Assembly (NCBI RefSeq): GCF_016461715.1
Contig: NZ_JAEMUI010000008.1
Location: 62,001-126,000, forward strand
Direction: 5' to 3'
Source of the DNA: Marinomonas spartinae
GTDB lineage: Bacteria > Pseudomonadota > Gammaproteobacteria > Pseudomonadales > Marinomonadaceae
DNA: 64,000 bases
Shown here piece by piece: positions 8,781-16,688 of the stretch (position 1 is the stretch's first letter; each line of letters starts with the position of its first letter). The translations under genes were made by a program, and so were the position numbers. Under the pieces are notes generated by a model. The model did no database searches and was not told the origin of the DNA. It saw only the letters and a program-made list of their open reading frames with translations.

Positions 8781-8809
8781 TTGAAAACGATATTGATAAT
8801 GAATATCAT
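8781..8809 (+). promoter_or_regulatory. Probable sigma-70 promoter of the exbB-tonB operon
   Basis: TTGAAA (8781-8786), 17-base spacer, TATCAT (8804-8809): each hexamer matches the sigma-70 consensus at five of six bases. Transcription would begin near 8816, about 27 bases before the chosen GTG start. A Fur-box match occupies the spacer and -10 region, which fits iron repression. Confidence 0.6.
8789..8807. promoter_or_regulatory. Fur box (iron-responsive operator)
   Basis: GATATTGATAATGAATATC matches the 19-bp Fur consensus GATAATGATAATCATTATC at 16 of 19 positions. It overlaps the predicted promoter immediately upstream of a TonB energy-coupling operon, the expected place for Fur repression under iron sufficiency. 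Confidence 0.7.
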
Positions 8810-8842
8810 TTGTTATGTTTTGTTATCACTCCGGAGCCAGTC

Positions 8843-9520
8843 GTGGAAAGTTCAGTACAGCAGAAAGTAATCGATTTTTTACAGGTCGGCGGGCCTGTTG
8901 TTTGGATTCTAATCGGGTTTTCCGTTATTGCTTTGACCATTGTGCTGTTGAAATTATGGCAGCTGTCGTCATTACGAGCAGAAAGTCGGAAAACCGTCGA
9001 TCAAGCCTTGGTCGCTTGGCGTAAAAAAGAGGGCGAGCAAGCCCTTGAATTGCTTGATGAAAAACGTCCAATTGATTTTCTAGTGGGCTTCTCCATGCGC
9101 TCTTTGCAAGCTGGTAATATGGATGTGAGTTTGATTCGGGAGGAAGTTGAGCGTTTGGCGATGAATCAATTGAATCAGTTACGTTCTTATCTTCGTCCCT
9201 TAGAAATTATCGCCAGCTTGAGTCCTTTATTAGGCTTGCTCGGTACGGTTCTGGGGATGATTACGGCTTTCCAGCAAATGCAAGGGGCGGGTAACCAGGT
9301 CGATCCCTCGGTGTTGTCTGGTGGTATCTGGCAGGCCTTGTTGACGACAGCGGTTGGCTTGGCGGTGGCGATTCCGGTTGTCACACTGCACAGTTGGTTA
9401 GAGCGTAAAATTGAGCGGATTGCTCATAATATCAACGATGCGGTAACTCAGGTATTCACCAGTAAGGAAGCGGAGCGTTTGGTAGCGAAAGCCGCCAAAG
9501 AGGTTTTGCATGCCGCTTAA
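8843..9520 (+). CDS. exbB: ExbB-type proton channel subunit (MotA/TolQ/ExbB family)
   Basis: A 225-residue inner-membrane protein with one N-terminal helix (VVWILIGFSVIALTIVLLKL), a cytoplasmic domain and two C-terminal helices with the family pattern LGLLGTVLGMITAFQQM...ALLTTAVGLAVAIP. ExbB forms the pentameric channel that, with ExbD, passes proton-motive energy to TonB. I chose GTG 8843: GGAG at 8833-8836 is 6 bases upstream, and longer in-frame starts (8741 or 8750) would put the promoter and Fur box inside the coding region. First gene of an exbB-exbD-exbD-tonB operon, overlapping the next by 11 bases. Confidence 0.9.
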   Translation: MESSVQQKVIDFLQVGGPVVWILIGFSVIALTIVLLKLWQLSSLRAESRKTVDQALVAWRKKEGEQALELLDEKRPIDFLVGFSMRSLQAGNMDVSLIREEVERLAMNQLNQLRSYLRPLEIIASLSPLLGLLGTVLGMITAFQQMQGAGNQVDPSVLSGGIWQALLTTAVGLAVAIPVVTLHSWLERKIERIAHNINDAVTQVFTSKEAERLVAKAAKEVLHAA

Positions 9521-9932
9521 CCTGAGTCAGCCAAAGCGTAAGCAGGCGATTAGTCTAACGCCACTCATTGATGTGGTGTTCATTTTATTGTTGTTTTTTA
9601 TGCTGACATCCAGCTTTGTGCCATGGCGTAGTGTGGATACGCCGCTTTCTGTGCCTGCTCATGATACCTCCACGCCAGATAAAGACGACTTTTTAGTGCT
9701 GACGCTCAAGCAAAATGATGGGCGAGTTTGGCTGAATGGTGTTGCCCATTCTTTAGCGGATACGGCTTGGTTAAGTTCGGTGATTAAAGCGCACAAAAAG
9801 GGCGTGTTCGCAATTAAGGCTGATAATGAGGTGAACTTGCAAAGTTTAATGAATTTGGCCGATCGCTTAAAAGCCAGTGGCGCGAAAACCGTGTCCATTG
9901 CCAATGCTTTTTCGGGTCAGACCACGCCATGA
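9510..9932 (+). CDS. exbD: ExbD biopolymer transport protein, canonical copy
   Basis: A 140-residue protein with a short cytoplasmic N-terminus, one membrane helix and a periplasmic domain. The helix begins SLTPLIDVVFILLLFFML; Asp21 corresponds to the essential proton-relay Asp of ExbD (E. coli D25). With ExbB it powers TonB-dependent uptake of iron siderophores and similar ligands. It overlaps exbB by 11 bases and the next exbD by 4 bases, so translation is probably coupled. Confidence 0.92.
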   Translation: MPLNLSQPKRKQAISLTPLIDVVFILLLFFMLTSSFVPWRSVDTPLSVPAHDTSTPDKDDFLVLTLKQNDGRVWLNGVAHSLADTAWLSSVIKAHKKGVFAIKADNEVNLQSLMNLADRLKASGAKTVSIANAFSGQTTP

Positions 9933-10357
9933 AGATAGATCAAGCGTTTGCATTAAAAACCAAGTCGGATGATGACAGTTTGGTGCCTTTGATCAATGTT
10001 GTTTTCTTGATGTTGGTATTTTTTATGGTGGCGGGACAAATTCGTAAGGCTGATCCGATCCCCATTGTTCCACCAACTTCCATTAATGAGAATCGTCCCA
10101 AATCGGATCCCAACGTGTTGATTGTTGTTGGTGCGGATAAGCGTATTTATTTGGATGACAACTTGGTAAAGGTCGATGCGATTAAACCGTATTTAGAGAA
10201 GAAGTTCGCACAATCTTCTAATAAAGAAGCGTTCTGGGTGCAAATCAAAGCGGACGGTTCTATTCCAGTGGATGCATTGCGTCCTGTGTTTAGCCAGATT
10301 CGTTTATCTGGGTTAACAAAAGTCAGTTTAGCGACACAACTAGCAAAAGGGTCATGA
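9929..10357 (+). CDS. exbD: Second ExbD-like protein, proton-relay Asp replaced by Asn
   Basis: A 142-residue ExbD paralogue with the same layout: N-terminal cytoplasmic tail, one helix (VPLINVVFLMLVFFMVAG) and a periplasmic ExbD domain. At the position of the essential helix Asp it has Asn23 (codon AAT), while the neighbouring exbD keeps Asp. Because ExbD works as a dimer inside the ExbB pentamer, the two may form a heterodimer with one protonatable site; this is inference. The start ATG overlaps the preceding stop in ATGA, and the stop overlaps the tonB start. Confidence 0.88.
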   Translation: MKIDQAFALKTKSDDDSLVPLINVVFLMLVFFMVAGQIRKADPIPIVPPTSINENRPKSDPNVLIVVGADKRIYLDDNLVKVDAIKPYLEKKFAQSSNKEAFWVQIKADGSIPVDALRPVFSQIRLSGLTKVSLATQLAKGS

Positions 10358-11382
10358 TGATTTCCAAACGTCATTGGTTAGTGGCTGGGGGGATAGCGGT
10401 TTCTCTTCATGCGGCGGCTTTTTATGGTTTTTTTTATCCCTCTTCCGAAGGCAGTAAAGCACCGGGTCAGCAAGGCGTTGAGTTCGATCTTGGTATGATG
10501 GGCGACATGGGAGCCTCCAAGGTAAACAGTGTGGAGAGTGATTCCGATAACAAAGAGAAAAAGCAGGTTGCGAAAGTAGAAAAAGCGCAAAAAGAGGTGG
10601 TTAAACCAGAGCCAGAAAAGGTAGAGAAAAAGCCCAAACCGGTCGTGGAAGAAAAGCCGATTCCTAAGCCTGAAAAAGCCCCATTACCTAAGACAGAGCC
10701 TAAGCCAGAGCCCAAACCCACGCCCAAAAAAGTGGTGAAAGAAAAGCCTGTTATCAAACCGAAACCTGTGGTGAAAGAGAAGCAAAAGTCGCCTATTGTC
10801 GTCCCTAAGAAAGAGCCTAAAAAAACACCTAAAAAAGAGCCCAAAAAAGACGTGGCTAAAAAGGTTGAGCCGAAAAAAGTCGTGCCGAAACCAAAGCTTC
10901 ATAAGGCTGAGCCTAAAAAAATAGAGCCTCAAAATAGCTTAGAACAAGCGACATCGCCCTCTGTCTCAAAGGCGATATCGCAACAGACGACGTCACAAAG
11001 TGTGAAAAATTCAGGCGCTAGATCGCAAGCTAGTCAAAAAGCCACAACAGGCGTGGGCAATGCCGCTTCTTCGGGAGGACATAAAGGTGCGATAACCTCC
11101 TATTACAGCAAATTAGCCGCCGTATTGGCACAGCATAAGCGCTATCCTCGAGCGGCGCGACGTCGTCATGAAGAAGGTGTGGTAACGGTTTCCTTTGTTG
11201 TTCATGCAGATGGTCAGGTGACGAATACGAATATCCTTAAGAGCTCAGGTTATCGTCGTTTAGACGATGCCGTGTTAGACATGTTAAAACGGGCGAGCCC
11301 TTTGCCTAAGTTCTCATCAGACATGCATAAATCATCATTAACGATCACACTGCCTGTGTCTTTTAAGTTGAGTGATTATTGA
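10354..11382 (+). CDS. tonB: TonB energy transducer
   Basis: A 342-residue TonB. One N-terminal membrane anchor (about residues 7-28), a long periplasmic spacer rich in Lys-Pro-Glu (about 68-195), an S/T/Q linker, then the C-terminal TonB domain (about 250-342) with KRYPRAARRRHEEGVVTVSF and the SSGYRRLDDAV segment. It carries energy from ExbB/ExbD to outer-membrane receptors. The spacer is long compared with the 239-residue E. coli protein. ATG 10354 (or 10357) overlaps the exbD2 stop. Last gene of the operon; no receptor gene is adjacent, so it may serve receptors elsewhere. Confidence 0.93.
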   Translation: MMISKRHWLVAGGIAVSLHAAAFYGFFYPSSEGSKAPGQQGVEFDLGMMGDMGASKVNSVESDSDNKEKKQVAKVEKAQKEVVKPEPEKVEKKPKPVVEEKPIPKPEKAPLPKTEPKPEPKPTPKKVVKEKPVIKPKPVVKEKQKSPIVVPKKEPKKTPKKEPKKDVAKKVEPKKVVPKPKLHKAEPKKIEPQNSLEQATSPSVSKAISQQTTSQSVKNSGARSQASQKATTGVGNAASSGGHKGAITSYYSKLAAVLAQHKRYPRAARRRHEEGVVTVSFVVHADGQVTNTNILKSSGYRRLDDAVLDMLKRASPLPKFSSDMHKSSLTITLPVSFKLSDY

Positions 11383-11466
11383 TGTAAGAGAGGGGCTGAT
11401 GGCTCTTTATCTTTAAAAGAGAAGCGGATGGCTCTAAGCAAAAGGCTAGCAGGTACAAAAGCGGGC

Positions 11467-11498
11467 AGACAAGCCATCTATCGCAGATGGTCTTGTCT
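11467..11498. terminator. Hairpin between tonB and the convergent glycerophosphodiesterase gene
   Basis: AGACAAGCCATCT (11467-11479) pairs with AGATGGTCTTGTCT (11485-11498) with one bulged base and a 5-base loop. It lies between the tonB stop (11382) and the stop of the convergent gene (11509), the expected place for a shared terminator, though neither side has a long T-run. Confidence 0.6.
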
Positions 11499-11508
11499 GA
11501 TTGACTCT

Positions 11509-12345
11509 TTACTCTGTGAAAGCATCACGTTGTTTGAGCCATTGTGCCAGATACTCTGGGAGATCGGTTTGAATGGCGCCCACGCCTGCATTAATAAGCG
11601 TTCCCCATACTTTTTCAGGATTAATGAGCGCGTTTGAATCCATCATATCGAGAGGATGGACGGGGTCTAAGGTATTGATCCAAATACGACAGTCCATGCT
11701 TTCCAGTAAGGGCTTAGCCTGTTGTAACTCATGCAAATCATCAAAAGACAATTCAATCATAATAGGGCGTTTTGGGGCGAGTGTTTGTAAATCATCGAGG
11801 AAATGTCCCCGTCGGGCATGCATCATGGGCATGTGTTTGACGGTATCCGTCAGTGTTGTCCATTCGGCCTCCTCGGGATTATACGTTGATTTAACGACGG
11901 CGATGTCTTGCATATTAAGACGTTCAACTTCGGTAATAATATCCGGTAAGTCTTCTGGGTGCTTGGCATCAATGTTGACCAGAATTTTGCCTTTTGCATA
12001 GGCCAGTAAGTCAGACAATAGTGGCAGGGGCTGAGTCGTTACTTCACTGCCTTCACCGCCAGCGCCTTGGCGAAGGTGCAGTGTTTGTAACTGCTCAAGT
12101 GTGGTTTCAGACACGAGCCCTTTACCATTTGTGGTCCTGTCCAAGGTGTCATCATGAATGACCACAAATTCACCTGTTAAACACTTTTGCGTGTCAATCT
12201 CGACCATATCAGCACCTGCCATGATGGCATGCTCTACGGCCAGCAATGAGTTTTCAGGGGCGTTTTTCCAAGCGCCTCGATGGGCGATGGTCATGATTTT
12301 TGGGTTGGTACGTGAAATAGCAAACAGCTCAGAATGGGTTGTCAT
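11509..12345 (-). CDS. ugpQ: Glycerophosphodiester phosphodiesterase
   Basis: A 278-residue GDPD enzyme hydrolysing glycerophosphodiesters to sn-glycerol 3-phosphate and an alcohol such as choline or ethanolamine. Catalytic motifs are visible: AHRGAWKNAPENS near the N-terminus, VEID, and IHDDTLDRTTNGKG (second catalytic His). There is no signal peptide, so it acts in the cytoplasm. ATG 12345 has AGGA 6 bases upstream; an in-frame extension to 12399 lacks such support. It lies 206 bases downstream of a solute-binding protein gene on the same strand, suggesting that the ABC importer brings in its substrate. Confidence 0.88.
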   Translation of the reverse strand: MTTHSELFAISRTNPKIMTIAHRGAWKNAPENSLLAVEHAIMAGADMVEIDTQKCLTGEFVVIHDDTLDRTTNGKGLVSETTLEQLQTLHLRQGAGGEGSEVTTQPLPLLSDLLAYAKGKILVNIDAKHPEDLPDIITEVERLNMQDIAVVKSTYNPEEAEWTTLTDTVKHMPMMHARRGHFLDDLQTLAPKRPIMIELSFDDLHELQQAKPLLESMDCRIWINTLDPVHPLDMMDSNALINPEKVWGTLINAGVGAIQTDLPEYLAQWLKQRDAFTE

Positions 12346-12551
12346 AATGGTTCCTATTAAGAGTAATAAATGTCGCTCATGAACGATCATGAGCAACATA
12401 AAAATAAATTAATGAGACTTTTGCACGACTACTGCGCTTGCCAATACTTTGTTAAACACAGACTCAAAATGCTCATTTATCGCTATAAACTCCGCTTTCT
12501 CGTCTGTTTTTGCCGCGTCTTGGCGTCGCTCGTGACATCGTTCAAAGGTCT

Positions 12552-13664
12552 CTAATGGAAAATAACGTGATTGATAAACGCTTTATTTATGGCATCCGAT
12601 AATGGCTTATCAGGCCAGAGGCTGCTGTTTTTACGTTCTGCCTTATTGACTAAGGCATAGTGGCTGTTGGACTCGGTGTTTTGTGGTACAGAGCCGAAGT
12701 CTTTATTGAAGGTTACTTGTGTTTTCGCGCTGGTTAACCAGTGAATAAATAGCAAGGCGGCCGCTGGGTGTGGCGCATTCTTTGGAATCATCACAACATT
12801 ACCGCCTCCTGGCATGGTCATTTTAGGGATGTAGAATTTTATGGCTTTGGAAATATCTCCCTCTTTTTGTAAAGAGGCGGTGAGGTCTTCCCAGCTTGCT
12901 ACCATGGCGAACTCGCCGCCATTTAAACGTGTCATACTGTCTGAGTTAGAGGCGGTGATAATGTATTGACCTCTGCGCTGGTTAAACCATTTCCAAGCAG
13001 GTGTCAGTTTTGCCATGGTATTGGCTGTGGGTTGTGCCGTTTGATAATCAATATCAGGCACCACATTGCGGACAATAGATTGGAAAAAAGCGGGGCCTGA
13101 ACCGCCTTTTTCATAGTTGAAGCCAAACATGCCAGGATGTTTGGCAAAATAAGCAGAAAAATCAGACAGGGTTTGAGGCAGGTCTTTTTGGCTTATTAGG
13201 CTTGGGTTATAGGCGATGCCGGTTTGGTTTCCCCAATAGGCGACAGCATAACCTTTTGAGTCAACACCTTCCATTTTATATTTTAGTGTATTGTTTTGTG
13301 GCAGTAGGTTAGATAAGGGGCCAATGAGCATTTTCTCTGGCTTGAACTTGGCAAGATCACTGCCTCCTAGAGAGAGCACGTCTATGTCGCCTGTTGGACG
13401 GGATGATTGGGCGAGAAACTTGTTCATATTGGCATCGTGACTGCCGTCAGGAATGATAACCTTGATGCCGTAGTGGTTTTCAAAGCTTTTTACTTCCCCT
13501 CGAAAACGGTCTTGATAAAACCAGTTATACCAAACGACGGTTCCTTCTTTTTTGGCTTGGGCAACAACCTGTGGCCACGTCATGTTAGATAAATCATCGC
13601 TGGCCTGTGCTGTGGTAGCAAAGGTTAATGTCGCGACAGTCAAAGACAAAAGTAACGATTTCAT
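12552..13664 (-). CDS. ABC importer periplasmic solute-binding protein
   Basis: A 370-residue extracellular solute-binding protein of the spermidine/putrescine-iron-thiamine type (SBP family 1/6 fold). It has a signal peptide (MKSLLLSLTVATLTFATTAQA) followed by a mature domain beginning SDDLSNMTWPQVVAQAKKEG. ATG 13664 has AGAGGG 7 bases upstream; a longer frame to 13712 overlaps the permease and is less likely. It lies 44 bases downstream of permease genes and upstream of a glycerophosphodiesterase. Substrate not identifiable from sequence; a glycerophosphodiester or related phosphorylated compound is suggested by context only. Confidence 0.85.
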   Translation of the reverse strand: MKSLLLSLTVATLTFATTAQASDDLSNMTWPQVVAQAKKEGTVVWYNWFYQDRFRGEVKSFENHYGIKVIIPDGSHDANMNKFLAQSSRPTGDIDVLSLGGSDLAKFKPEKMLIGPLSNLLPQNNTLKYKMEGVDSKGYAVAYWGNQTGIAYNPSLISQKDLPQTLSDFSAYFAKHPGMFGFNYEKGGSGPAFFQSIVRNVVPDIDYQTAQPTANTMAKLTPAWKWFNQRRGQYIITASNSDSMTRLNGGEFAMVASWEDLTASLQKEGDISKAIKFYIPKMTMPGGGNVVMIPKNAPHPAAALLFIHWLTSAKTQVTFNKDFGSVPQNTESNSHYALVNKAERKNSSLWPDKPLSDAINKAFINHVIFH

Positions 13665-13708
13665 AATAAAGCCCTCTTGAGTGAGTGAATAAAGTAACGG
13701 ATACAACA

Positions 13709-14533
13709 TCATCCCTTGCCAGTGATGACCGCTGTGTTTCTTGCTTTTAGGAAACGCTCCATTAACAACATCAAAAAGATATTGGGTACCACGAGGATTA
13801 GTGAGACGACCGCAGCGTTTGAGCGAATAAAGTTATAACCCAGGTAGGAATACAAAATGGTCGGTACGGTGACAAAATCGGGTGATCCCACCACAAACGC
13901 AATGGCAAACTCTTCAATGCTGAGAATAAAAATCATGATGATGCTGGCTAATAAACCGGGTTTGAGAACAGGTAAATAGGCGGTTTTGAAAACCGTGATA
14001 GGGCCACCCCCTAGATCTCTGGTGGCATCAATAATCTCCTGACGAATCAATGAAAACGACACGCTGAGGATACGAATCGCATAGGGAATAAATAAGACGG
14101 TTTGACCTATTAATATGCCCAGAAAGCGAGAGTAAATACCTAAGACGTTTAACAGAGAAGAGAAGAATAGTGCCACAACAAAACTGGGCACAATCAGTGG
14201 TAACAGGGAGATTAATTGAGCAGCCTGTTTGCCGGGAAATTCTAAACGTCCAAAAGCATAAGCGGTGGGTAGCGCCAGTAATACCGAGCATAAAGCGACA
14301 CAAGGCGCTAGTAGGTAACTGTGTAACAAGGCTTGAGGCAATGACGTTGTGGTCCAAATGTCTACCCAACGCTGCAAGGATAAAACGGGCGGTAAAATAT
14401 GTGGATAAGACCAAGGATGGCCTGGGTCTACCAAGGACCAGAGCATGGCTAGAGAAAAAGGAAGCACGAGGCTGATGCAACAAAAGCCTATCACTAAGAG
14501 GGTGATGAGGCGGTTCGTACAAGGCTTATTCAT
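13709..14533 (-). CDS. ABC importer permease, second subunit
   Basis: A 274-residue inner-membrane permease with six predicted helices of the PotC/binding-protein-dependent transport type. The cytoplasmic EAA loop is recognisable (IDATRDLGGGPITVFKTAYLP), which contacts the ATPase. ATG 14533 overlaps the upstream permease stop in ATGA and has GGGGAG about 7 bases before it; ATG 14548 is in frame but less well placed. It forms a heterodimeric channel with the preceding permease. Confidence 0.9.
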   Translation of the reverse strand: MNKPCTNRLITLLVIGFCCISLVLPFSLAMLWSLVDPGHPWSYPHILPPVLSLQRWVDIWTTTSLPQALLHSYLLAPCVALCSVLLALPTAYAFGRLEFPGKQAAQLISLLPLIVPSFVVALFFSSLLNVLGIYSRFLGILIGQTVLFIPYAIRILSVSFSLIRQEIIDATRDLGGGPITVFKTAYLPVLKPGLLASIIMIFILSIEEFAIAFVVGSPDFVTVPTILYSYLGYNFIRSNAAVVSLILVVPNIFLMLLMERFLKARNTAVITGKG

Positions 14534-15390
14534 CGTTTCGCTCCCCATTTGATGACTTGTTGGGTGATGAGAGCCAGTAAGGCTGAGCCAATTAATGCCG
14601 TTAGCATAAGGAGAATGGCGACCGTGGCAGAGAGGTTCCAGCCGTTTGCATCGTTAGCTTGTATTCTCAACATGAGCTGGGCAAGTGAACTGACGTCGAT
14701 AGGGCCTGCGACAATCTGAAAGGAGTAATCGCCTGCTGCCCCGATAAAAATGATAATGAGGGCCGCCTGTAACGCTTTCAGAGTGAGCGGTAAAATGATT
14801 TTGACAAAACGAGTCCAAGCGCCAGCCCCTAGATCTTTTGCCGCATCGGTTATGTCATGGCCGATGGATTGCACTGCCCCGGTTAATAGTAATAGAGCAA
14901 AGGGCATTTGTTTCCAGACTTGTAGAATAATGACCCCTATACCATAGGAATCGTTTTGCATCCGTATAGGGCGGGAGACCAAGCCTAGGTGTACGAATAT
15001 TTGATTTAAGAAGCCATTGAAAGAAATGAAGTTCACGTACAGAAAGGCTGCTACAAGGCCATGTACCAGTAACGGGGCTTTGAGTAAGCTGCTGACGAAT
15101 TGCGATCCCCGAAAAGGATCGCGAAGCCATAGGGCCAATGGATAAGCAAAACTGACGGATAGGATGGCGCTGATGGTGGCGATTTTTAAGGAATAGAAAA
15201 AAGCCCGTGAGAGTTGATGATCTGCCAATATTTGCTGCCAGAACTGCCAGGTAAAGGTACTGCTACCAGAAAAATTAAAATAACCAACAGATTGGGCCAG
15301 AGCCATCGAAATAATGACAAAGATAAAAACGATGATGAGCCCAAGCCCTGGCAGTAGCAGACAATAAGCCAGTAAGGTTTGCTTATTCAT
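14530..15390 (-). CDS. ABC importer permease, first subunit
   Basis: A 286-residue inner-membrane permease of the PotB type with six helices and an EAA loop (ITDAAKDLGAGAWTRFVKII). It starts two bases after the ATPase stop and overlaps the second permease by 4 bases, so all three are probably translated from one message. Together with the ATPase and solute-binding protein it forms an importer of the spermidine/putrescine-iron(III) family organisation; substrate unknown. Confidence 0.9.
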   Translation of the reverse strand: MNKQTLLAYCLLLPGLGLIIVFIFVIISMALAQSVGYFNFSGSSTFTWQFWQQILADHQLSRAFFYSLKIATISAILSVSFAYPLALWLRDPFRGSQFVSSLLKAPLLVHGLVAAFLYVNFISFNGFLNQIFVHLGLVSRPIRMQNDSYGIGVIILQVWKQMPFALLLLTGAVQSIGHDITDAAKDLGAGAWTRFVKIILPLTLKALQAALIIIFIGAAGDYSFQIVAGPIDVSSLAQLMLRIQANDANGWNLSATVAILLMLTALIGSALLALITQQVIKWGAKR

Positions 15391-15392
15391 GT

Positions 15393-16508
15393 TTAAAATG
15401 CCTCCGCCAGAAATCGAATGTTCGACGAAGGAACTCTGATAAGAACTTGCTCACCTTCCTCGGCACGTTGAAAACCCAGGTTTTGAATTCTAATACTGGG
15501 TTTTTTATCACAGGCTAGGGTGGTGTTGGCATCATCGTGAGAGTGGGGAAGCGGGTCAAGAAGGCACTCGGTAATATTGCCGAGAAACGTTTTGGCAATA
15601 ATGCGTGACTCAAAGATATTGTCTTGCCCATTAGGACTGGCGTTTGCACCGTCAAAGCACATATCCTCTGGTCGCCAGAAGATATACGTTTGTTTGGCAA
15701 TAGGGGCTTGATCCGATTGAACCTGTAACTGGCCAAGTGCTGTTTGTACCCGGTAAAGGTTGCCATGTTGTTCTAGTACTTGGGCTGGGAGAATGTTCGC
15801 GGCACCAACAAAGTCGGCCACAAAGCGATTAATCGGACGATGATAAATGTCGTTTGGTGAGCCTATTTGCTCTATGGCTCCCTTGTTCATGACGACAACA
15901 ATGTCCGACATGGCCAACGCTTCGGCTTGGTCATGGGTGACATAGATCGCAGTAAAACCTTGTTGTTTTTGTAATTGGCGGATCTCAAAACGCACCGAAT
16001 CTCGTAATTTTGCATCAAGGTTTGATAACGGTTCGTCGAATAGCATGATGCCAGGCTGAATGGCGAGCGCCCGCCCTAAGGCAACCCGCTGCTGCTGACC
16101 TCCAGACAATTCCGGAGGGAACTTATCCAGTTGTGAGGTGAGCGAGACCTGTGAGGCAATGTCTTGTAGTCGTGTGGCTTGGTCTTGCTTTGAGAGTTTT
16201 TTCTGTTTGGGTCCAAAGAGTAGGTTATTGGCGACAGAGAGGTGGGGAAAGAGGGCGTAAGATTGAAAACACATGGCTGTGTCTCTTTTCTCCGGTGGCA
16301 GGTTATGGGTTTCTTTGCCCCCGATGAGCATTTTTCCTGAAGACAACGGGGTAAAGCCTGCAATGGTTTTGAGCAAGGTGGTTTTGCCACAGCCCGATGG
16401 TCCAAGCAAGGTGACAAATGTACCGCTATCAATGTTTAAAGAAATGTTGCGAAGGGCCTCAAAGTCACCAAACCTGACGTTCACTGAGTCAATTAGTACG
16501 CTAGTCAT
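15393..16508 (-). CDS. ABC importer ATP-binding subunit
   Basis: A 371-residue ATPase: Walker A GPSGCGKTT (about residue 36), Q-loop, ABC signature LSGGQQQRVALGRAL, Walker B IMLFDEPLSNLD and H-loop YVTHDQAEA, followed by a C-terminal TOBE-like regulatory domain (about 240-371). This is the PotA/FbpC/UgpC architecture. First gene of the importer operon, divergent from a ROK regulator starting at 16689. It probably drives uptake through the two permeases downstream. Confidence 0.93.
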   Translation of the reverse strand: MTSVLIDSVNVRFGDFEALRNISLNIDSGTFVTLLGPSGCGKTTLLKTIAGFTPLSSGKMLIGGKETHNLPPEKRDTAMCFQSYALFPHLSVANNLLFGPKQKKLSKQDQATRLQDIASQVSLTSQLDKFPPELSGGQQQRVALGRALAIQPGIMLFDEPLSNLDAKLRDSVRFEIRQLQKQQGFTAIYVTHDQAEALAMSDIVVVMNKGAIEQIGSPNDIYHRPINRFVADFVGAANILPAQVLEQHGNLYRVQTALGQLQVQSDQAPIAKQTYIFWRPEDMCFDGANASPNGQDNIFESRIIAKTFLGNITECLLDPLPHSHDDANTTLACDKKPSIRIQNLGFQRAEEGEQVLIRVPSSNIRFLAEAF

Positions 16509-16586
16509 GACATTCTCGTATTGTTTCTTGTTGGTTTAGCTCAGGTTGATTTTCAACCAAGCCTTATTAATACACTTATAGAGTAC

Positions 16587-16602
16587 TAATATAACAATAT
16601 TA
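16587..16602. promoter_or_regulatory. Possible ROK regulator operator
   Basis: TAATAT-AACA-ATATTA, a perfect 6-bp dyad in the AT-rich 180-base divergent region between the ABC operon and the ROK gene. NagC/Mlc-type ROK regulators bind AT-rich dyads, but the match is to general character only and short AT dyads arise by chance. Confidence 0.3.
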
Positions 16603-16688
16603 TTACAAACTAAGTTTAATATTTGTTTTCTCGATACTAAGTCGGTAAATTATGAAAAGGACAATGACTAAGGGAAAAACGCTATTAG

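Noticed and set aside
8741..8842. Long N-terminal extension of ExbB
   Set aside because: It would put the sigma-70 promoter and Fur box inside the coding region, has no ribosome-binding site, and makes the protein longer than the family.
10378..10932. Long open frames antisense to tonB
   Set aside because: They are the mirror of the Lys-Pro-Glu repeat spacer and give low-complexity Phe/Gly/Arg-rich peptides with no family features.
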